The notes under the pieces are model-generated. The model made no database searches. It was given only the letters and a program-made list of their open reading frames with translations, and was not told where the DNA came from. Of a stretch of DNA of 56,546 bases, positions 8,517 to 17,795 are shown piece by piece. The position numbers were made by a program, and so were the translations under genes. The stretch comes from an uncultured Bacteroidales bacterium (GTDB lineage Bacteria; Bacteroidota; Bacteroidia; Bacteroidales; Muribaculaceae): assembly GCA_902768435.1 (NCBI GenBank), contig CACXLJ010000012.1, positions 1 through 56,546 on the forward strand, given 5' to 3'. Each line of letters starts with the position of its first letter. The stretch's first letter is position 1.

Positions 8517-9764
8517 ATGAAACATTGCATCTTGATACTGATTGCTGCATGCTGCACGACAATGATGTCGTGGGGGCAGACTATGGTGCACGACACGGTG
8601 CAGGTTTCCCTGCAGCATGGCCAAGACACGCTGCAAAAAGAGGTGACACAGCAACTGTCCGACACGGCGCAGCACATGAACAAGTGGCAGAGATTCAAAG
8701 CCGGCATCATGCAGCGCATCGATGCCAAACTCAACGAGCCCTACGACACCACGCGCGACAACCGCTACTGGTGGCGAGCCATGAAACATGGCAAAATCAA
8801 TTTCAAAGACTCCACCATGGGTTATCCCAAGTTTGTGATGTTCTGCTACAACACCTATAAATGGGGCGACCGTATTTTCAACACCTATGACACTGCCTAT
8901 GTGAAGAGCACCGGCAAGAACTGGAAACTCATCCTCAAGTCCGACAACTGGCTCGATTCCTACATTGGCCGCACCAACGAAGGTTATCGTTATGTGATGA
9001 ACAGCAACCTTGTGTCTAACATCGGTTTGTCACTGTCATTCATGGCGGTAAGTGTCGGTTACTCGATAGGTGTGAGCAACCTGATTCATGGTCGCAAAGT
9101 GTCGGATAAGATCGACTTCTCGTTCACCTGTGCACGGTTTACTGCCGATGCCTACTATTGGGAAAACAAGAACGACATGAATATTACTGTTAACGCTAAA
9201 GTCGAAGGCGAGAAAATACGGACATCAATCCGACAACCTGGCATGATTCGCAAGGCAATGGGTCTCACGGCCTATTATTTCTTCAACAACCGTCGTTATT
9301 CCCAATCAGCGGCTTATTGTTTCTCAAAGTACCAGAAGCGCAGCGCCGGCTCATGGCTGGCAGGTTTTAGCCTGCAACACTACGATGTGAAGCTTGATGA
9401 AGAGCACTTCCCAAACGAAGTTACCTTCGAAGATGGCGAAACAGTAAAAGTGAATACTCGCATCCTGTATAACGATTATTGCCTGCTCTTCGGCTACGGC
9501 TATAACTGGGTGCTTGGGCGCAAGTGGCTCCTCAATTTCACACTCACACCCTATTTAGGCTACCGCTACCACCACTTCAAAAGCGAAGATTCACCAAGTT
9601 CGTTCTCGCTCAACATACGCGCACGAGTAGGCGCCGTCTACAACCACAAACAATTCTTTGTTGGGCTGCAAGCCTTTGGCGACCATCATCGCTATAAAAG
9701 CGACAGCGACCGCCTGGTCAATTCCTTGCTCGACTTCTCGGTATTGGCAGGAATCAGGTTTTAA
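8517..9764 (+). CDS. DUF4421 family exported protein, probable outer-membrane barrel
   Basis: This 415-residue protein has an N-terminal signal peptide (cleavage near SWGQ) and C-terminal two-thirds made of alternating hydrophobic/aromatic strands ending in GIRF, as in outer-membrane beta-barrels. The sequence (KWGDRIFNTYDTAYV, IGRTNEGYRYVMNSN, IGLSLSFMAVSVGYS) fits the DUF4421 family, which is confined mainly to Bacteroidota and has no established function. It lies 43 bp after pldA and 36 bp before the RND adaptor. Confidence 0.8.
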   Translation: MKHCILILIAACCTTMMSWGQTMVHDTVQVSLQHGQDTLQKEVTQQLSDTAQHMNKWQRFKAGIMQRIDAKLNEPYDTTRDNRYWWRAMKHGKINFKDSTMGYPKFVMFCYNTYKWGDRIFNTYDTAYVKSTGKNWKLILKSDNWLDSYIGRTNEGYRYVMNSNLVSNIGLSLSFMAVSVGYSIGVSNLIHGRKVSDKIDFSFTCARFTADAYYWENKNDMNITVNAKVEGEKIRTSIRQPGMIRKAMGLTAYYFFNNRRYSQSAAYCFSKYQKRSAGSWLAGFSLQHYDVKLDEEHFPNEVTFEDGETVKVNTRILYNDYCLLFGYGYNWVLGRKWLLNFTLTPYLGYRYHHFKSEDSPSSFSLNIRARVGAVYNHKQFFVGLQAFGDHHRYKSDSDRLVNSLLDFSVLAGIRF

Positions 9765-9800
9765 GTAAAAAGATTTTTAACCATTACAATCAATATTAAT

Positions 9801-11012
9801 ATGAAAAATAAAACTATCATTTGGGCAGCAATAGTTGGCACAACTGTCAGCATGCTGACGGCGTGCAAACTCGACATGCCCGTGGAAAAGGAGCAATCGT
9901 TTGAAACGATTACTGTAGATACTACCAGCATAGTACTACCCATTAAATTCAGTGCTAAAATGAAAGGTCAGGCCGATGTCACTATCTCGCCTCAGGTGAG
10001 CGGTCAGCTGATGAGAATATGCGTCACCGAAGGTCAACAAGTGAGCAAAGGCCAGACACTTTTTGTGATTGACTCCCGCAATGCTCAACACGAGCTGCAG
10101 TCGGCTCAAGCCAACTTGCAGGCAGCACAAGCCAGCCTGCAGGCAGCGCAAGCCAACATGCAGGCAGCGCAAGCACAGGCCAACAGTGCCAAGCTGGAGT
10201 ATGACAGCAACAAGAACCTGTATGACAAGAAAATCGTGAGCAGCTACACGCTCGAAAATTCACGGAACACCTATCAACAGGCGCAAGCAACTGTGGGTCA
10301 ATCAAAGGCCTCGGTCGAACAGGCAAGGGCTTCGGTAACTCAAGCTCAGGCAGCAGTGAGCCGCGCTAGAGTGAACCTCGGTTTTTGCACGCTCACATCA
10401 CCGGTGTCGGGTATAGTAGGCGAAATCAAGGTGTTTGCTGGCGATATGGTGTCGCCGGGCACACAACTCACCATTGTGAGCGGCAACCGCCAAATGGAGG
10501 CATGGTTCTCGGTTCCAGAGTCGATTCTCGAGGAAGGGGTTTCGTCGGGGGCAACTCATAGCGAAAAAAACAAGTATCTTAACGCACTCCCCGATGTGTC
10601 CTTTGTCATGAAGAACGGAACCCAGTATCCAAACAAGGGTCGCATCTCCAGCCTGACAGGTGTAGTGGATGCCTCCACGGGTTCGCTTGCCTGCAAGGCC
10701 ACATTCCCTAACCCCGATGGTCTTCTTTACTCGGGCATTCAAGGCACAGTAGTGTTGCCAATTAGCCACAAGGCTGTGATGGTAATACCTCAGGCGGCCG
10801 TAGTGCGTCTGCAAGACAAGTCGCTGGTCTATAAAGTGAAACCCGACAGCACTGCTACGGCTGTTACCGTTACAACCACCGATGCGGGCAATGGCAAAGA
10901 CGTCATCGTGACCTCGGGCCTGCGCATTGGCGACCGCATCGTGACCGTTGGAGCTAATAATCTGGAGGAAGGACAGAAGGTGCTCTTTCCCGCAGTCAAA
11001 AGCAAAAAGTAA
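9801..11012 (+). CDS. RND efflux periplasmic adaptor lipoprotein (MFP), pump 1
   Basis: This 403-residue membrane-fusion protein links an inner-membrane RND permease to an outer-membrane channel. A lipobox LTAC lies near residue 18. The lipoyl/barrel-sandwich half motif VSPQVSGQL-like region is near residue 60, then comes a long alpha-hairpin very rich in Ala and Gln, followed by the second lipoyl half (LTSPVSGIVGE) and beta-barrel. The hairpin contains four nearly identical 7-residue repeats (LQxAQAN/S), encoded by 21-bp tandem DNA repeats at 10095-10178. It is 9 bp upstream of the permease and clearly in an operon with it. Confidence 0.95.
   Translation: MKNKTIIWAAIVGTTVSMLTACKLDMPVEKEQSFETITVDTTSIVLPIKFSAKMKGQADVTISPQVSGQLMRICVTEGQQVSKGQTLFVIDSRNAQHELQSAQANLQAAQASLQAAQANMQAAQAQANSAKLEYDSNKNLYDKKIVSSYTLENSRNTYQQAQATVGQSKASVEQARASVTQAQAAVSRARVNLGFCTLTSPVSGIVGEIKVFAGDMVSPGTQLTIVSGNRQMEAWFSVPESILEEGVSSGATHSEKNKYLNALPDVSFVMKNGTQYPNKGRISSLTGVVDASTGSLACKATFPNPDGLLYSGIQGTVVLPISHKAVMVIPQAAVVRLQDKSLVYKVKPDSTATAVTVTTTDAGNGKDVIVTSGLRIGDRIVTVGANNLEEGQKVLFPAVKSKK
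10095..10178 (+). repeat. In-frame 21-bp tandem repeat in the MFP hairpin
   Basis: Four successive 21-bp units (10095, 10116, 10137, 10158) each encode a Leu/Met-Gln-Ala/Ser-Ala-Gln-Ala-x heptad of the adaptor coiled-coil. Units 2-4 differ at only a few bases. Slippage would change the hairpin by whole heptads without a frameshift. Confidence 0.85.
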
Positions 11013-11021
11013 AAGTAAACC

Positions 11022-14000
11022 ATGAAAGGCAACATATTCATCTCAAAATATGTGATGGCATGCGCCATCTCTATTGTCATCGCATTAGTGGGATTCATTG
11101 CCATGAACGGACTGCCCGTTGAGCAATATCCCAACATTGCCCCGCCCACCGTGCGCGTTTCTACATCCTATACCGGTGCCGACGCCAACACCATCATGAA
11201 GGCCGTTGTGCAACCGCTGGAAGAGAACATCAACGGCGTGCCAGGCATGACCTATATCACGAGCAGTGCCAGTTCATCGGGCGATGTGAGCATCACAGTC
11301 TATTTCGAGCAAGGCACCGACCCCGACCTGGCTGCCGTGAATGTGCAGAACCGCGTGAGCCGTGCCACTGCGCTGCTTCCGTCGGAAGTGAGCAAGGTGG
11401 GCGTGCAGGTGCAGAAACAGCAGAGCAACATTCTGCACATTGGCTCGCTGAAAAGCACCGACGGCAAATATGACGACAACTTTATTGCCAACTACATCGA
11501 CATCAATGTGAAGCCGCGACTCATGCGCATCACCGGCGTGGGCGATGTGATGGCCCTGGGTAACACCTATGCCCTGCGCATCTGGCTCAAACCCGATGTC
11601 ATGGCACAATATGGTCTGGAACCCAACGATGTGTTTGCCGCCATTGGCGGACAGAGTTTTGTGGCAGCAACCGGTTCGCTGGGCGAGCAGTCGGACAATG
11701 CTTATCAGTACTCGATGGAGTACAAGGGCACCTTGAAGACCGTTGAAGAGTTCAACGACATTGTGTTGCGCTCCAACGACGGCGGAAACCTGCTGCACCT
11801 GAGCGATGTGGCCGATGTGGAGATAGGTGCAGTGAGCTACAACTTCACTTCGAACATCGACGGCAAACCGGGTACCATCTACATGGTGTTCCAGGCACCT
11901 GGCGCAAATGCTACCGAGGTGAATGCCCGCATTCAGAAGTTATACGAAGAACTGAAGCCCACAATGCCGGCAGGACTGGAGTTTGTGATACTGGAAACCA
12001 GCGACGACTTCCTCTTTGCCGCTATCCACAATGTGGTCGAGACGCTGGTCATCGCCATCATACTTGTGATTCTCGTGGTTTACTTCTTTTTGCAGAGTTT
12101 CAAGGCCACGGTCATTCCCTCGATTTCTATCGTCATGTCGTTGTTGGGAACCTTCGGCATCGTTTCGCTGGCTGGATTCTCGCTCAACATATTGACACTA
12201 TTCGCCCTAGTGCTTGCCATCGGTACGGTGGTCGATGACGCCATTGTGGTGGTCGAGGCGGTGATGGCGAAACAGGAAAGCGGCATCACCGATGCCAAGG
12301 AAGCCACCCGCCAAGCCATGAGCGAGGTGTCGGTGGCTGTCATCTCCTGTACGCTGGTGTTCATGGCCGTGTTCATCCCTGTGGCATTCATGCCGGGCAC
12401 CTCGGGCAGTTTCTTCACCCAGTTTGGTGTGACGCTGGCATCGGCAGTGGGTCTGTCGTGTGTGTCGGCCCTCACGCTCTGCCCTGCCCTGTGCGCTATC
12501 ATGCTCAAGATCTCGGAGGACAAGCAAGAGCGCAAGAGCCTGAACTACTATGTGAAGAAAGCCTATAATGCGAGCTACAACGCCATTCTCAAGAAGTACA
12601 AGAAGAGCGTTGGCAAGTTCATCAAGCGGCCTTGGGTTTCGGCAGCCCTGCTTGCAGGCTGTGCCGTGCTGCTCATCATCTTCATGCGCGGCCTTCCTTC
12701 GGGCCTTGTGCCGCAGGAAGACCAGGGTGTGTTCTTTGCCGAGGTGCGTGCCCCCGAAGGCTGCACCCTGCATGAGACCGAGGAGATTGTGAAAAAGGTA
12801 GAACAGAAGGTGAAGCAGATTCCCGAAATGGAGAGCTATGCCGTGGTCAACGGCTATGGCATGATGGCCGGTCGTTCGGGTAGCTGCTACGCCACACTCA
12901 TCATTCGCCTCAAGAACTGGGACGACCGCCCCGGCATGAATCACAACATCATGCTTGTTTATGGCCGCTTTGCCATGGATTGCAAGGAAATCAAGAATGC
13001 ACTGGTCATTCCCTTCCAGATGCCTCAGGTGCCTGGCTATGGCAGCAACAGTAGCGTCAACCTCGTTCTCGAGGACATGAGCGACCGCAACATGTCGGAG
13101 TTTAATGCCGATGCCAACAAGTTCCTGGCCAAGCTCAACGAGCGCCCCGAAATCATGATGGCCATGTCGACCTATTCAGAGCGTTTCCCCAAGTATCAGG
13201 TCGATATCGATGCAACTCAATGCGACCGTGCCGGCGTATCGCCAGCTACAGTGCTCAACACGCTTGGCGCCTACTGCGGTGGCTCGTATGTGGGCAACTT
13301 CAACCAGTTCGGCAAGGTGTATCGCATCATGGCCAATGCCGCTCCCGAGTATCGTCTTGACCCGTCGTCGCTAAACAACATCTTCGTGCGTGTGCAAGGC
13401 GGCAAGATGGCCCCCATCTCGGAGTTTGTCACGCTCACCAATGTGGTGGGTTCGTCGTCGGTCGAGCACTTCAACCTGTTCCAGAGCATCACCTGCGGTG
13501 TGATGGCGGCAGGCGGTTACTCTGAAGGCGACGCTCACAAAGCCATTGCCGAGGTGTTCAAGGAAACAATGCCTAATGGCTACAGCTATGAGTATGGCGG
13601 CATGTCGCGCGAGGTTGAAGAGGCCTCGGGCAGCAATGCCACTGTCCTCATCTATCTGATATGCATCATCCTCATCTATCTCATCCTCGCATCGCTCTAT
13701 AACTCGTGGTTCACGCCTTGGGCCGTGCTGCTGAGTGTGCCTTTCGGTCTGATGGGCTCGTTCGGCATCACCTGGCTGGCATCGCTGCTGCACCTGCCGG
13801 GCATGGAGAACAACATCTACCTGCAGACGGGTGTCATCATGCTCATCGGTCTGCTGGCTAAAACGGCCATCCTCATCACCGAGTTTGCCTCCGAGCGCCG
13901 TGCGCAGGGCATGAGCATTCGCGATGCAGCTTTCTCGGCTTGCGAGGAACGATTGCGCCCCATTCTCATGACGGTTATCTCGATGATTGCGGGTATGATT

Positions 14001-14249
14001 CCGCTGGTCATTGCAGGCGGTGCAGGTGCCAACGGCAACCGCGTGCTGGCGCTGGGTGTGGTAGCAGGTATGGCTGTCGGCACCATTGCATTGCTCTATG
14101 TGGTTCCGGCATTCTTCATCGTCTTCCAGAAACTGCACGAGCGGTTCCAAGGCAAGGCCGAAGATGCCAAGACTACCGAAGCAACACCAGACGCAAAGGC
14201 AAGCGAAGAAGAAACCTCAATTAATAACGACGCACAAACAACCAAATAA
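11022..14249 (+). CDS. RND efflux permease, HAE1/AcrB-like, pump 1
   Basis: This 1075-residue inner-membrane proton-driven multidrug pump has the expected 12-helix duplicated architecture. The N-terminal LPVEQYPNIAPPTV segment, the TM4 acidic pair in TVVDDAIVVVEAV and the TM10 lysine in LLAKTAILITEF form the classical Asp-Asp/Lys proton relay. A long acidic/polar C-terminal tail (about 40 residues) follows the last helix. The upstream adaptor and the downstream TolC-type factor (1 bp gap) complete a tripartite pump. Substrates cannot be read from the sequence. Confidence 0.96.
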   Translation: MKGNIFISKYVMACAISIVIALVGFIAMNGLPVEQYPNIAPPTVRVSTSYTGADANTIMKAVVQPLEENINGVPGMTYITSSASSSGDVSITVYFEQGTDPDLAAVNVQNRVSRATALLPSEVSKVGVQVQKQQSNILHIGSLKSTDGKYDDNFIANYIDINVKPRLMRITGVGDVMALGNTYALRIWLKPDVMAQYGLEPNDVFAAIGGQSFVAATGSLGEQSDNAYQYSMEYKGTLKTVEEFNDIVLRSNDGGNLLHLSDVADVEIGAVSYNFTSNIDGKPGTIYMVFQAPGANATEVNARIQKLYEELKPTMPAGLEFVILETSDDFLFAAIHNVVETLVIAIILVILVVYFFLQSFKATVIPSISIVMSLLGTFGIVSLAGFSLNILTLFALVLAIGTVVDDAIVVVEAVMAKQESGITDAKEATRQAMSEVSVAVISCTLVFMAVFIPVAFMPGTSGSFFTQFGVTLASAVGLSCVSALTLCPALCAIMLKISEDKQERKSLNYYVKKAYNASYNAILKKYKKSVGKFIKRPWVSAALLAGCAVLLIIFMRGLPSGLVPQEDQGVFFAEVRAPEGCTLHETEEIVKKVEQKVKQIPEMESYAVVNGYGMMAGRSGSCYATLIIRLKNWDDRPGMNHNIMLVYGRFAMDCKEIKNALVIPFQMPQVPGYGSNSSVNLVLEDMSDRNMSEFNADANKFLAKLNERPEIMMAMSTYSERFPKYQVDIDATQCDRAGVSPATVLNTLGAYCGGSYVGNFNQFGKVYRIMANAAPEYRLDPSSLNNIFVRVQGGKMAPISEFVTLTNVVGSSSVEHFNLFQSITCGVMAAGGYSEGDAHKAIAEVFKETMPNGYSYEYGGMSREVEEASGSNATVLIYLICIILIYLILASLYNSWFTPWAVLLSVPFGLMGSFGITWLASLLHLPGMENNIYLQTGVIMLIGLLAKTAILITEFASERRAQGMSIRDAAFSACEERLRPILMTVISMIAGMIPLVIAGGAGANGNRVLALGVVAGMAVGTIALLYVVPAFFIVFQKLHERFQGKAEDAKTTEATPDAKASEEETSINNDAQTTK

Positions 14250-14250
14250 A

Positions 14251-15666
14251 ATGAAAAAGATTCTCTTTCTCGTCATCACCGCCGGCCTGCTGCTCACGGG
14301 ATGCGGACTTCATAAAAAATATGAGCCCACGGTAACTCCGCCGGCCAACTCCTTTGGCATCATCGATGACTCTCAGGCGACTCAAGGCGGCAACTCCCTG
14401 GCACAACTCTCGTGGCGGGAGTTCTTCACCGACCCCCTGCTGCAACAGCTCATCGAGCAGGTGCTGGCCAACAATACCGACCTCAACTCGGCACGCATCA
14501 CCGTTGAGAAGAGCGAGGCGGCACTCTCGGCCGCCAAGAAGGCCTTCCTGCCTTCGGTCTACTTCTCGCCATCGGGCTCGCTTTCAAGCTTCGACTTCGG
14601 GCCCTTGAGCAAGACCTACAACCTGCCGCTCCAAATCAACATGGACTTTGATGTCTTTGGATCTATCAGCAACAAGAAGCGGGCGGCCAATGCTGTGCTG
14701 CTGCAAGCCCAGATGGCCGAAGATGCCACGCGTGCCAACCTCATATCGGTCGTGGCACAGCAGTATTTCATGCTGCAACTGCTCGATCGCCAGTTAGATA
14801 TTCTCACAGCTACCGACAGCCTGTGGAACGCCTCGTTAGAGACCGAGAAGATTCTCTGGGAAAACGGCAAGGTCTATTCAACCGCCGTGAATCAAATGGA
14901 GTCGTCGTACCTCAATGTGAAGACGCAGATTGTTGATGCACGACGCAACATTCGCAGTGTGGAGAATGCCATTTGCAGTCTGCTGGCCGACACGCCTCAC
15001 CACATCGAGCGCACCTATTGGGGCAGCTCTGCCCTGCCCGAGCACCCCGACAGCACCACGGGGCAAAGGATGTTCGACACCAAGTACCTGCAGGTGGGTG
15101 TGCCTGCCACCATGCTCGAACTGCGTCCCGACATACGCCTGGCCAACTTTGCCATGGAGGAGGCTTTCTACAACACGCAAGATGCCCGTTCGGCCTTCTA
15201 CCCCAACCTCTCGTTGCAAGGCATCATCGGCTGGACCAACAGCGCCGGCAGTGTGGTTGTGAATCCCGGCAAGATTTTGCTCAATGCCATGGCATCGCTC
15301 ACCCAGCCCATCTTTGCCCGCGGCAAACTCAAGGCCAACCTGAAGATTGCGCAACTCACCGAGGAGGACCTGCAGCGCAAGTATGTCCAGACAGTCATCG
15401 ATGCCGGCAACCAGGTGAACGAGGCACTGGCCGACTGCCAGGCTGCCCGAGAGAAATATGGCTACTACCACAGGCAGATCGAGGTGCTGCGACAGGCCTA
15501 CACGGGAACCCACGAACTGATGGACAACGGCAAGTCGAGCTATCTCGAGGTGCTAACCGCTCAGGAAACGCTGCTCAACGCACAGCTCAACGAGGCCATC
15601 AACATGTATAATGGCGCACAGGCCGTCATCGCCCTCTACATTGCCCTCGGCGGCGGCACAAAATAA
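14251..15666 (+). CDS. Outer-membrane efflux channel (TolC/OprM, NodT-type lipoprotein), pump 1
   Basis: This 471-residue protein starts at ATG 14251, directly after the permease stop. It has a lipobox LLTGC (Cys ~18) and KKYEPTVTPP, as in OprM-type lipoproteins. Two internally homologous helical halves contain LxxLI...NNTDLNSARITVEKSEAAL and LRPDIRLANFAMEEAFYNTQDARSAFYPNLSL. It forms the trimeric outer-membrane duct of pump 1. It is the last gene of the run, and a strong terminator follows. Confidence 0.95.
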   Translation: MKKILFLVITAGLLLTGCGLHKKYEPTVTPPANSFGIIDDSQATQGGNSLAQLSWREFFTDPLLQQLIEQVLANNTDLNSARITVEKSEAALSAAKKAFLPSVYFSPSGSLSSFDFGPLSKTYNLPLQINMDFDVFGSISNKKRAANAVLLQAQMAEDATRANLISVVAQQYFMLQLLDRQLDILTATDSLWNASLETEKILWENGKVYSTAVNQMESSYLNVKTQIVDARRNIRSVENAICSLLADTPHHIERTYWGSSALPEHPDSTTGQRMFDTKYLQVGVPATMLELRPDIRLANFAMEEAFYNTQDARSAFYPNLSLQGIIGWTNSAGSVVVNPGKILLNAMASLTQPIFARGKLKANLKIAQLTEEDLQRKYVQTVIDAGNQVNEALADCQAAREKYGYYHRQIEVLRQAYTGTHELMDNGKSSYLEVLTAQETLLNAQLNEAINMYNGAQAVIALYIALGGGTK

Positions 15667-15689
15667 ATCAACAACCAGCAAAGAAATTA

Positions 15690-15730
15690 AAGCGGTGCAG
15701 GACTCTTGAGGTTCTGCACCGCTTTATTTT
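15690..15730. terminator. Bidirectional terminator between pump 1 and hydrogenase 2
   Basis: AAGCGGTGCAG (from 15690) pairs with CTGCACCGCTT (to 15723) around a 13-nt loop, with T-rich tracts on both sides. It serves the plus-strand outer-membrane factor gene and the convergent minus-strand hydrogenase gene, which stops at 15775. Confidence 0.85.
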
Positions 15731-15774
15731 GTGTTCCACCAGCTGTGTGGGAAATCTTTGTGGTCACAAACAGG

Positions 15775-17589
15775 TTACTGGAGGATGGACTTGTCGCGGA
15801 ATTTGGTGTGGAGCAGTTTGTGGGCTCTGGGGCCGAATGGCTCGCCCAGGAACTCGTCGTAAACTTGTTTCACTGCCTTGCTCTCGTGGCTCTTGCGCAC
15901 AATCTTGGTGACATCGGTGGCATACATGGCCCGCTGGCGTGCCTCAAGCACCGAAATGTCGCCAGCATGATAAGGCTGACCCGTTCCGCCAATGCATCCA
16001 CCAGGACACGACATGACCTCGATCAAATGATAATCGAGCTCGCCACTGCGCAATTTCTCCATCATCACACGGGCATTGTTGAGCGTGTGCACCACACACA
16101 CCTTGAGTTCAAAGCCATTCATGTCGATGGTGGCCTCGCGAATGCCGTCCATGCCTCGCACCTCGGTGAACTCGAGTTTGGGCAGCGTCTTGCCCGTGAA
16201 TTTCTCGTAGGCAGTGCGCAACACGGCCTCGGTCACACCACCGGTGGTGCCGAATATGGTGCCCGCGCCTGTGGCATCGCCCAGAGGCGCATCGAACTGA
16301 CCGTTGGGCAATGCTGCAAAGTCAATGCCACGATCCTTGATCATATCGGCCAGTTCCAGCGTAGTGATGCTGCAATCTACATCGGGAGTGCCTTCGTAAA
16401 TGAACTCGTCGCGAGCGCACTCATATTTCTTGGCCACGCATGGCATGATCGACACAACGACTATATTCTCGCTGGGAATGCCTATCTTCTCGGCCCAATA
16501 GCTCTTGGCAATGGTGCCGAACATCTGTGCCGGCGATTTGCAGGTCGACGGATAGTCGCGCAAGTCGGGGAAATCGTTCTCAAAAAAGTTCACCCAAGCC
16601 GGGCAGCACGAGGTGGTCATGGGCAGCTTCACATCGGGATCGCCAGCCATGTGCCGCTTGAGGCGGTCGATGAGCTCGGCACTCTCTTCCATGATGGTGA
16701 AGTCGGCGCCAAAGTTGGTGTCGAACACATAGTCGAAGCCCAATTGCCGCAACGCCGTAATCATCTTGCCGGTGACAACGGTGCCTGGTGCCATACCGAA
16801 CTCCTCGCCCAGCGCAAAACGCACAGCGGGAGCGGTCTGCGCGATAACCAGCTTGTCGGGATTGTTGATGTCGGCAAGCACATCATTAATCGAGTTGCGC
16901 TCATCAAGCACCCCGATGGGGCCGTCGATGGCACCAAACTTGCACTTGGTCTTGCACTTGCCACAGCAGGTGCACTTGTAGGGGTTGATGGTGTGAGGTT
17001 GCTTCACGACACCCACAATTGCGTTCACAGGGCAGTTGCGCTTGCACGCCGTGCAGCCACGGCACTTCTCGGGATCGATGGCATAGGACAGCACATTCAG
17101 GAAAGGCGTGCCGCCAATCTCGTAGATGTAGTTGTTCAGCATCGAGTCGAGCGACACCGGACGCTTGAACGAGCTCCAATGCTGCGCCTCTACCTCGATG
17201 TGATGTGCAGCCACTCCGACATACCGCAACTCATCGACAAGCTCACCGCGCACAATGTGCTTCTCTACAATCACATTCACATCTTCGGGCCGCACATGGG
17301 TGTAGGTGATGTTATCGGGCAGGATGCGCACGATGGGGCCCTTGGCGCAAAAGCCAAAGCAGCCCGAGGTCACGACATCGACCATATCGTCGATGCCATG
17401 GGCATGAAGCATCACCTTGAACAGGTTGATGATGCGTTCGCTGTCGTTTTTGCGGCACTTCTTGCCCGAGCAGCACTGGATTTGTACATACTCATGTGCC
17501 TGCAGGCCATACTGCTGCACGGTTTCTTGAGGTTGTGTTTCAGCGGGTATTTGTTTCGCCGGATTCTGGGGGTTATTATTTTCAGGCAT
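15775..17589 (-). CDS. Second [FeFe] hydrogenase with N-terminal thioredoxin-like [2Fe-2S] domain
   Basis: This 604-residue catalytic hydrogenase reads in order: a thioredoxin-like [2Fe-2S] domain (Cys40/45 and Cys77/81, about residues 33-120); two [4Fe-4S] ferredoxin clusters (C176/179/182/186 and C206/209/212/216); the H-cluster domain with L1 TSCCP (326-330), L2 MPC (Cys384) and L3 SCPGGC (Cys528, Cys532); then a small-subunit-like C-terminus. All four H-cluster cysteines and the proton-relay Cys329 are present, so it should be active. The first two modules closely resemble the N- and C-terminal ends of HydB and the catalytic part resembles HydA of the adjacent operon. There is no flavin or NAD site. 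It may use ferredoxin, partner with HydBC, or sense H2. Confidence 0.92.
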   Translation of the reverse strand: MPENNNPQNPAKQIPAETQPQETVQQYGLQAHEYVQIQCCSGKKCRKNDSERIINLFKVMLHAHGIDDMVDVVTSGCFGFCAKGPIVRILPDNITYTHVRPEDVNVIVEKHIVRGELVDELRYVGVAAHHIEVEAQHWSSFKRPVSLDSMLNNYIYEIGGTPFLNVLSYAIDPEKCRGCTACKRNCPVNAIVGVVKQPHTINPYKCTCCGKCKTKCKFGAIDGPIGVLDERNSINDVLADINNPDKLVIAQTAPAVRFALGEEFGMAPGTVVTGKMITALRQLGFDYVFDTNFGADFTIMEESAELIDRLKRHMAGDPDVKLPMTTSCCPAWVNFFENDFPDLRDYPSTCKSPAQMFGTIAKSYWAEKIGIPSENIVVVSIMPCVAKKYECARDEFIYEGTPDVDCSITTLELADMIKDRGIDFAALPNGQFDAPLGDATGAGTIFGTTGGVTEAVLRTAYEKFTGKTLPKLEFTEVRGMDGIREATIDMNGFELKVCVVHTLNNARVMMEKLRSGELDYHLIEVMSCPGGCIGGTGQPYHAGDISVLEARQRAMYATDVTKIVRKSHESKAVKQVYDEFLGEPFGPRAHKLLHTKFRDKSILQ

Positions 17590-17670
17590 ACATTATTATA
17601 TTGACAATTAAAAGAAATGGCCTGGTCTCTGTCACTTGACGGGCTTCTTAACTATCTCAACATTGTTCTA

Positions 17671-17678
17671 CAAAGTTA
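17671..17678 (-). promoter_or_regulatory. -7 box for the second hydrogenase gene
   Basis: TAACTTTG on the minus strand fits TAnnTTTG and lies about 80 bp before ATG 17589. A well-spaced TTG is not seen. Together with the terminator hairpin at 17736-17771, it implies that the second hydrogenase is transcribed separately from hydBAC. Confidence 0.55.
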
Positions 17679-17735
17679 GGCATATTTTTAGAAAAAACAT
17701 AATTGTAAGAGCAAAATCGCTCTTCCAATAATAAT

Positions 17736-17771
17736 AGCAGTGCGATGTCCTGAACAGAACACCGCACCGCT
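17736..17771 (-). terminator. Terminator hairpin after hydC
   Basis: On the minus strand AGCGGTGCGGTGTTC pairs over 15 positions (several G-U) with GGACATCGCACTGCT around a 6-nt loop, followed by TATTATTATT. It lies 24 bp after the hydC stop. Confidence 0.65.
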
Positions 17772-17795
17772 CCATGTAATTTTTCGGCTATTTAA

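Noticed and set aside
15706..17604. Long open frame on the plus strand opposite the second hydrogenase
   Set aside because: It is a shadow of GC-rich coding sequence; the minus strand encodes a complete hydrogenase with all its motifs. Similar shadows lie opposite hydA (18327-20003) and leuB (26222-27370).
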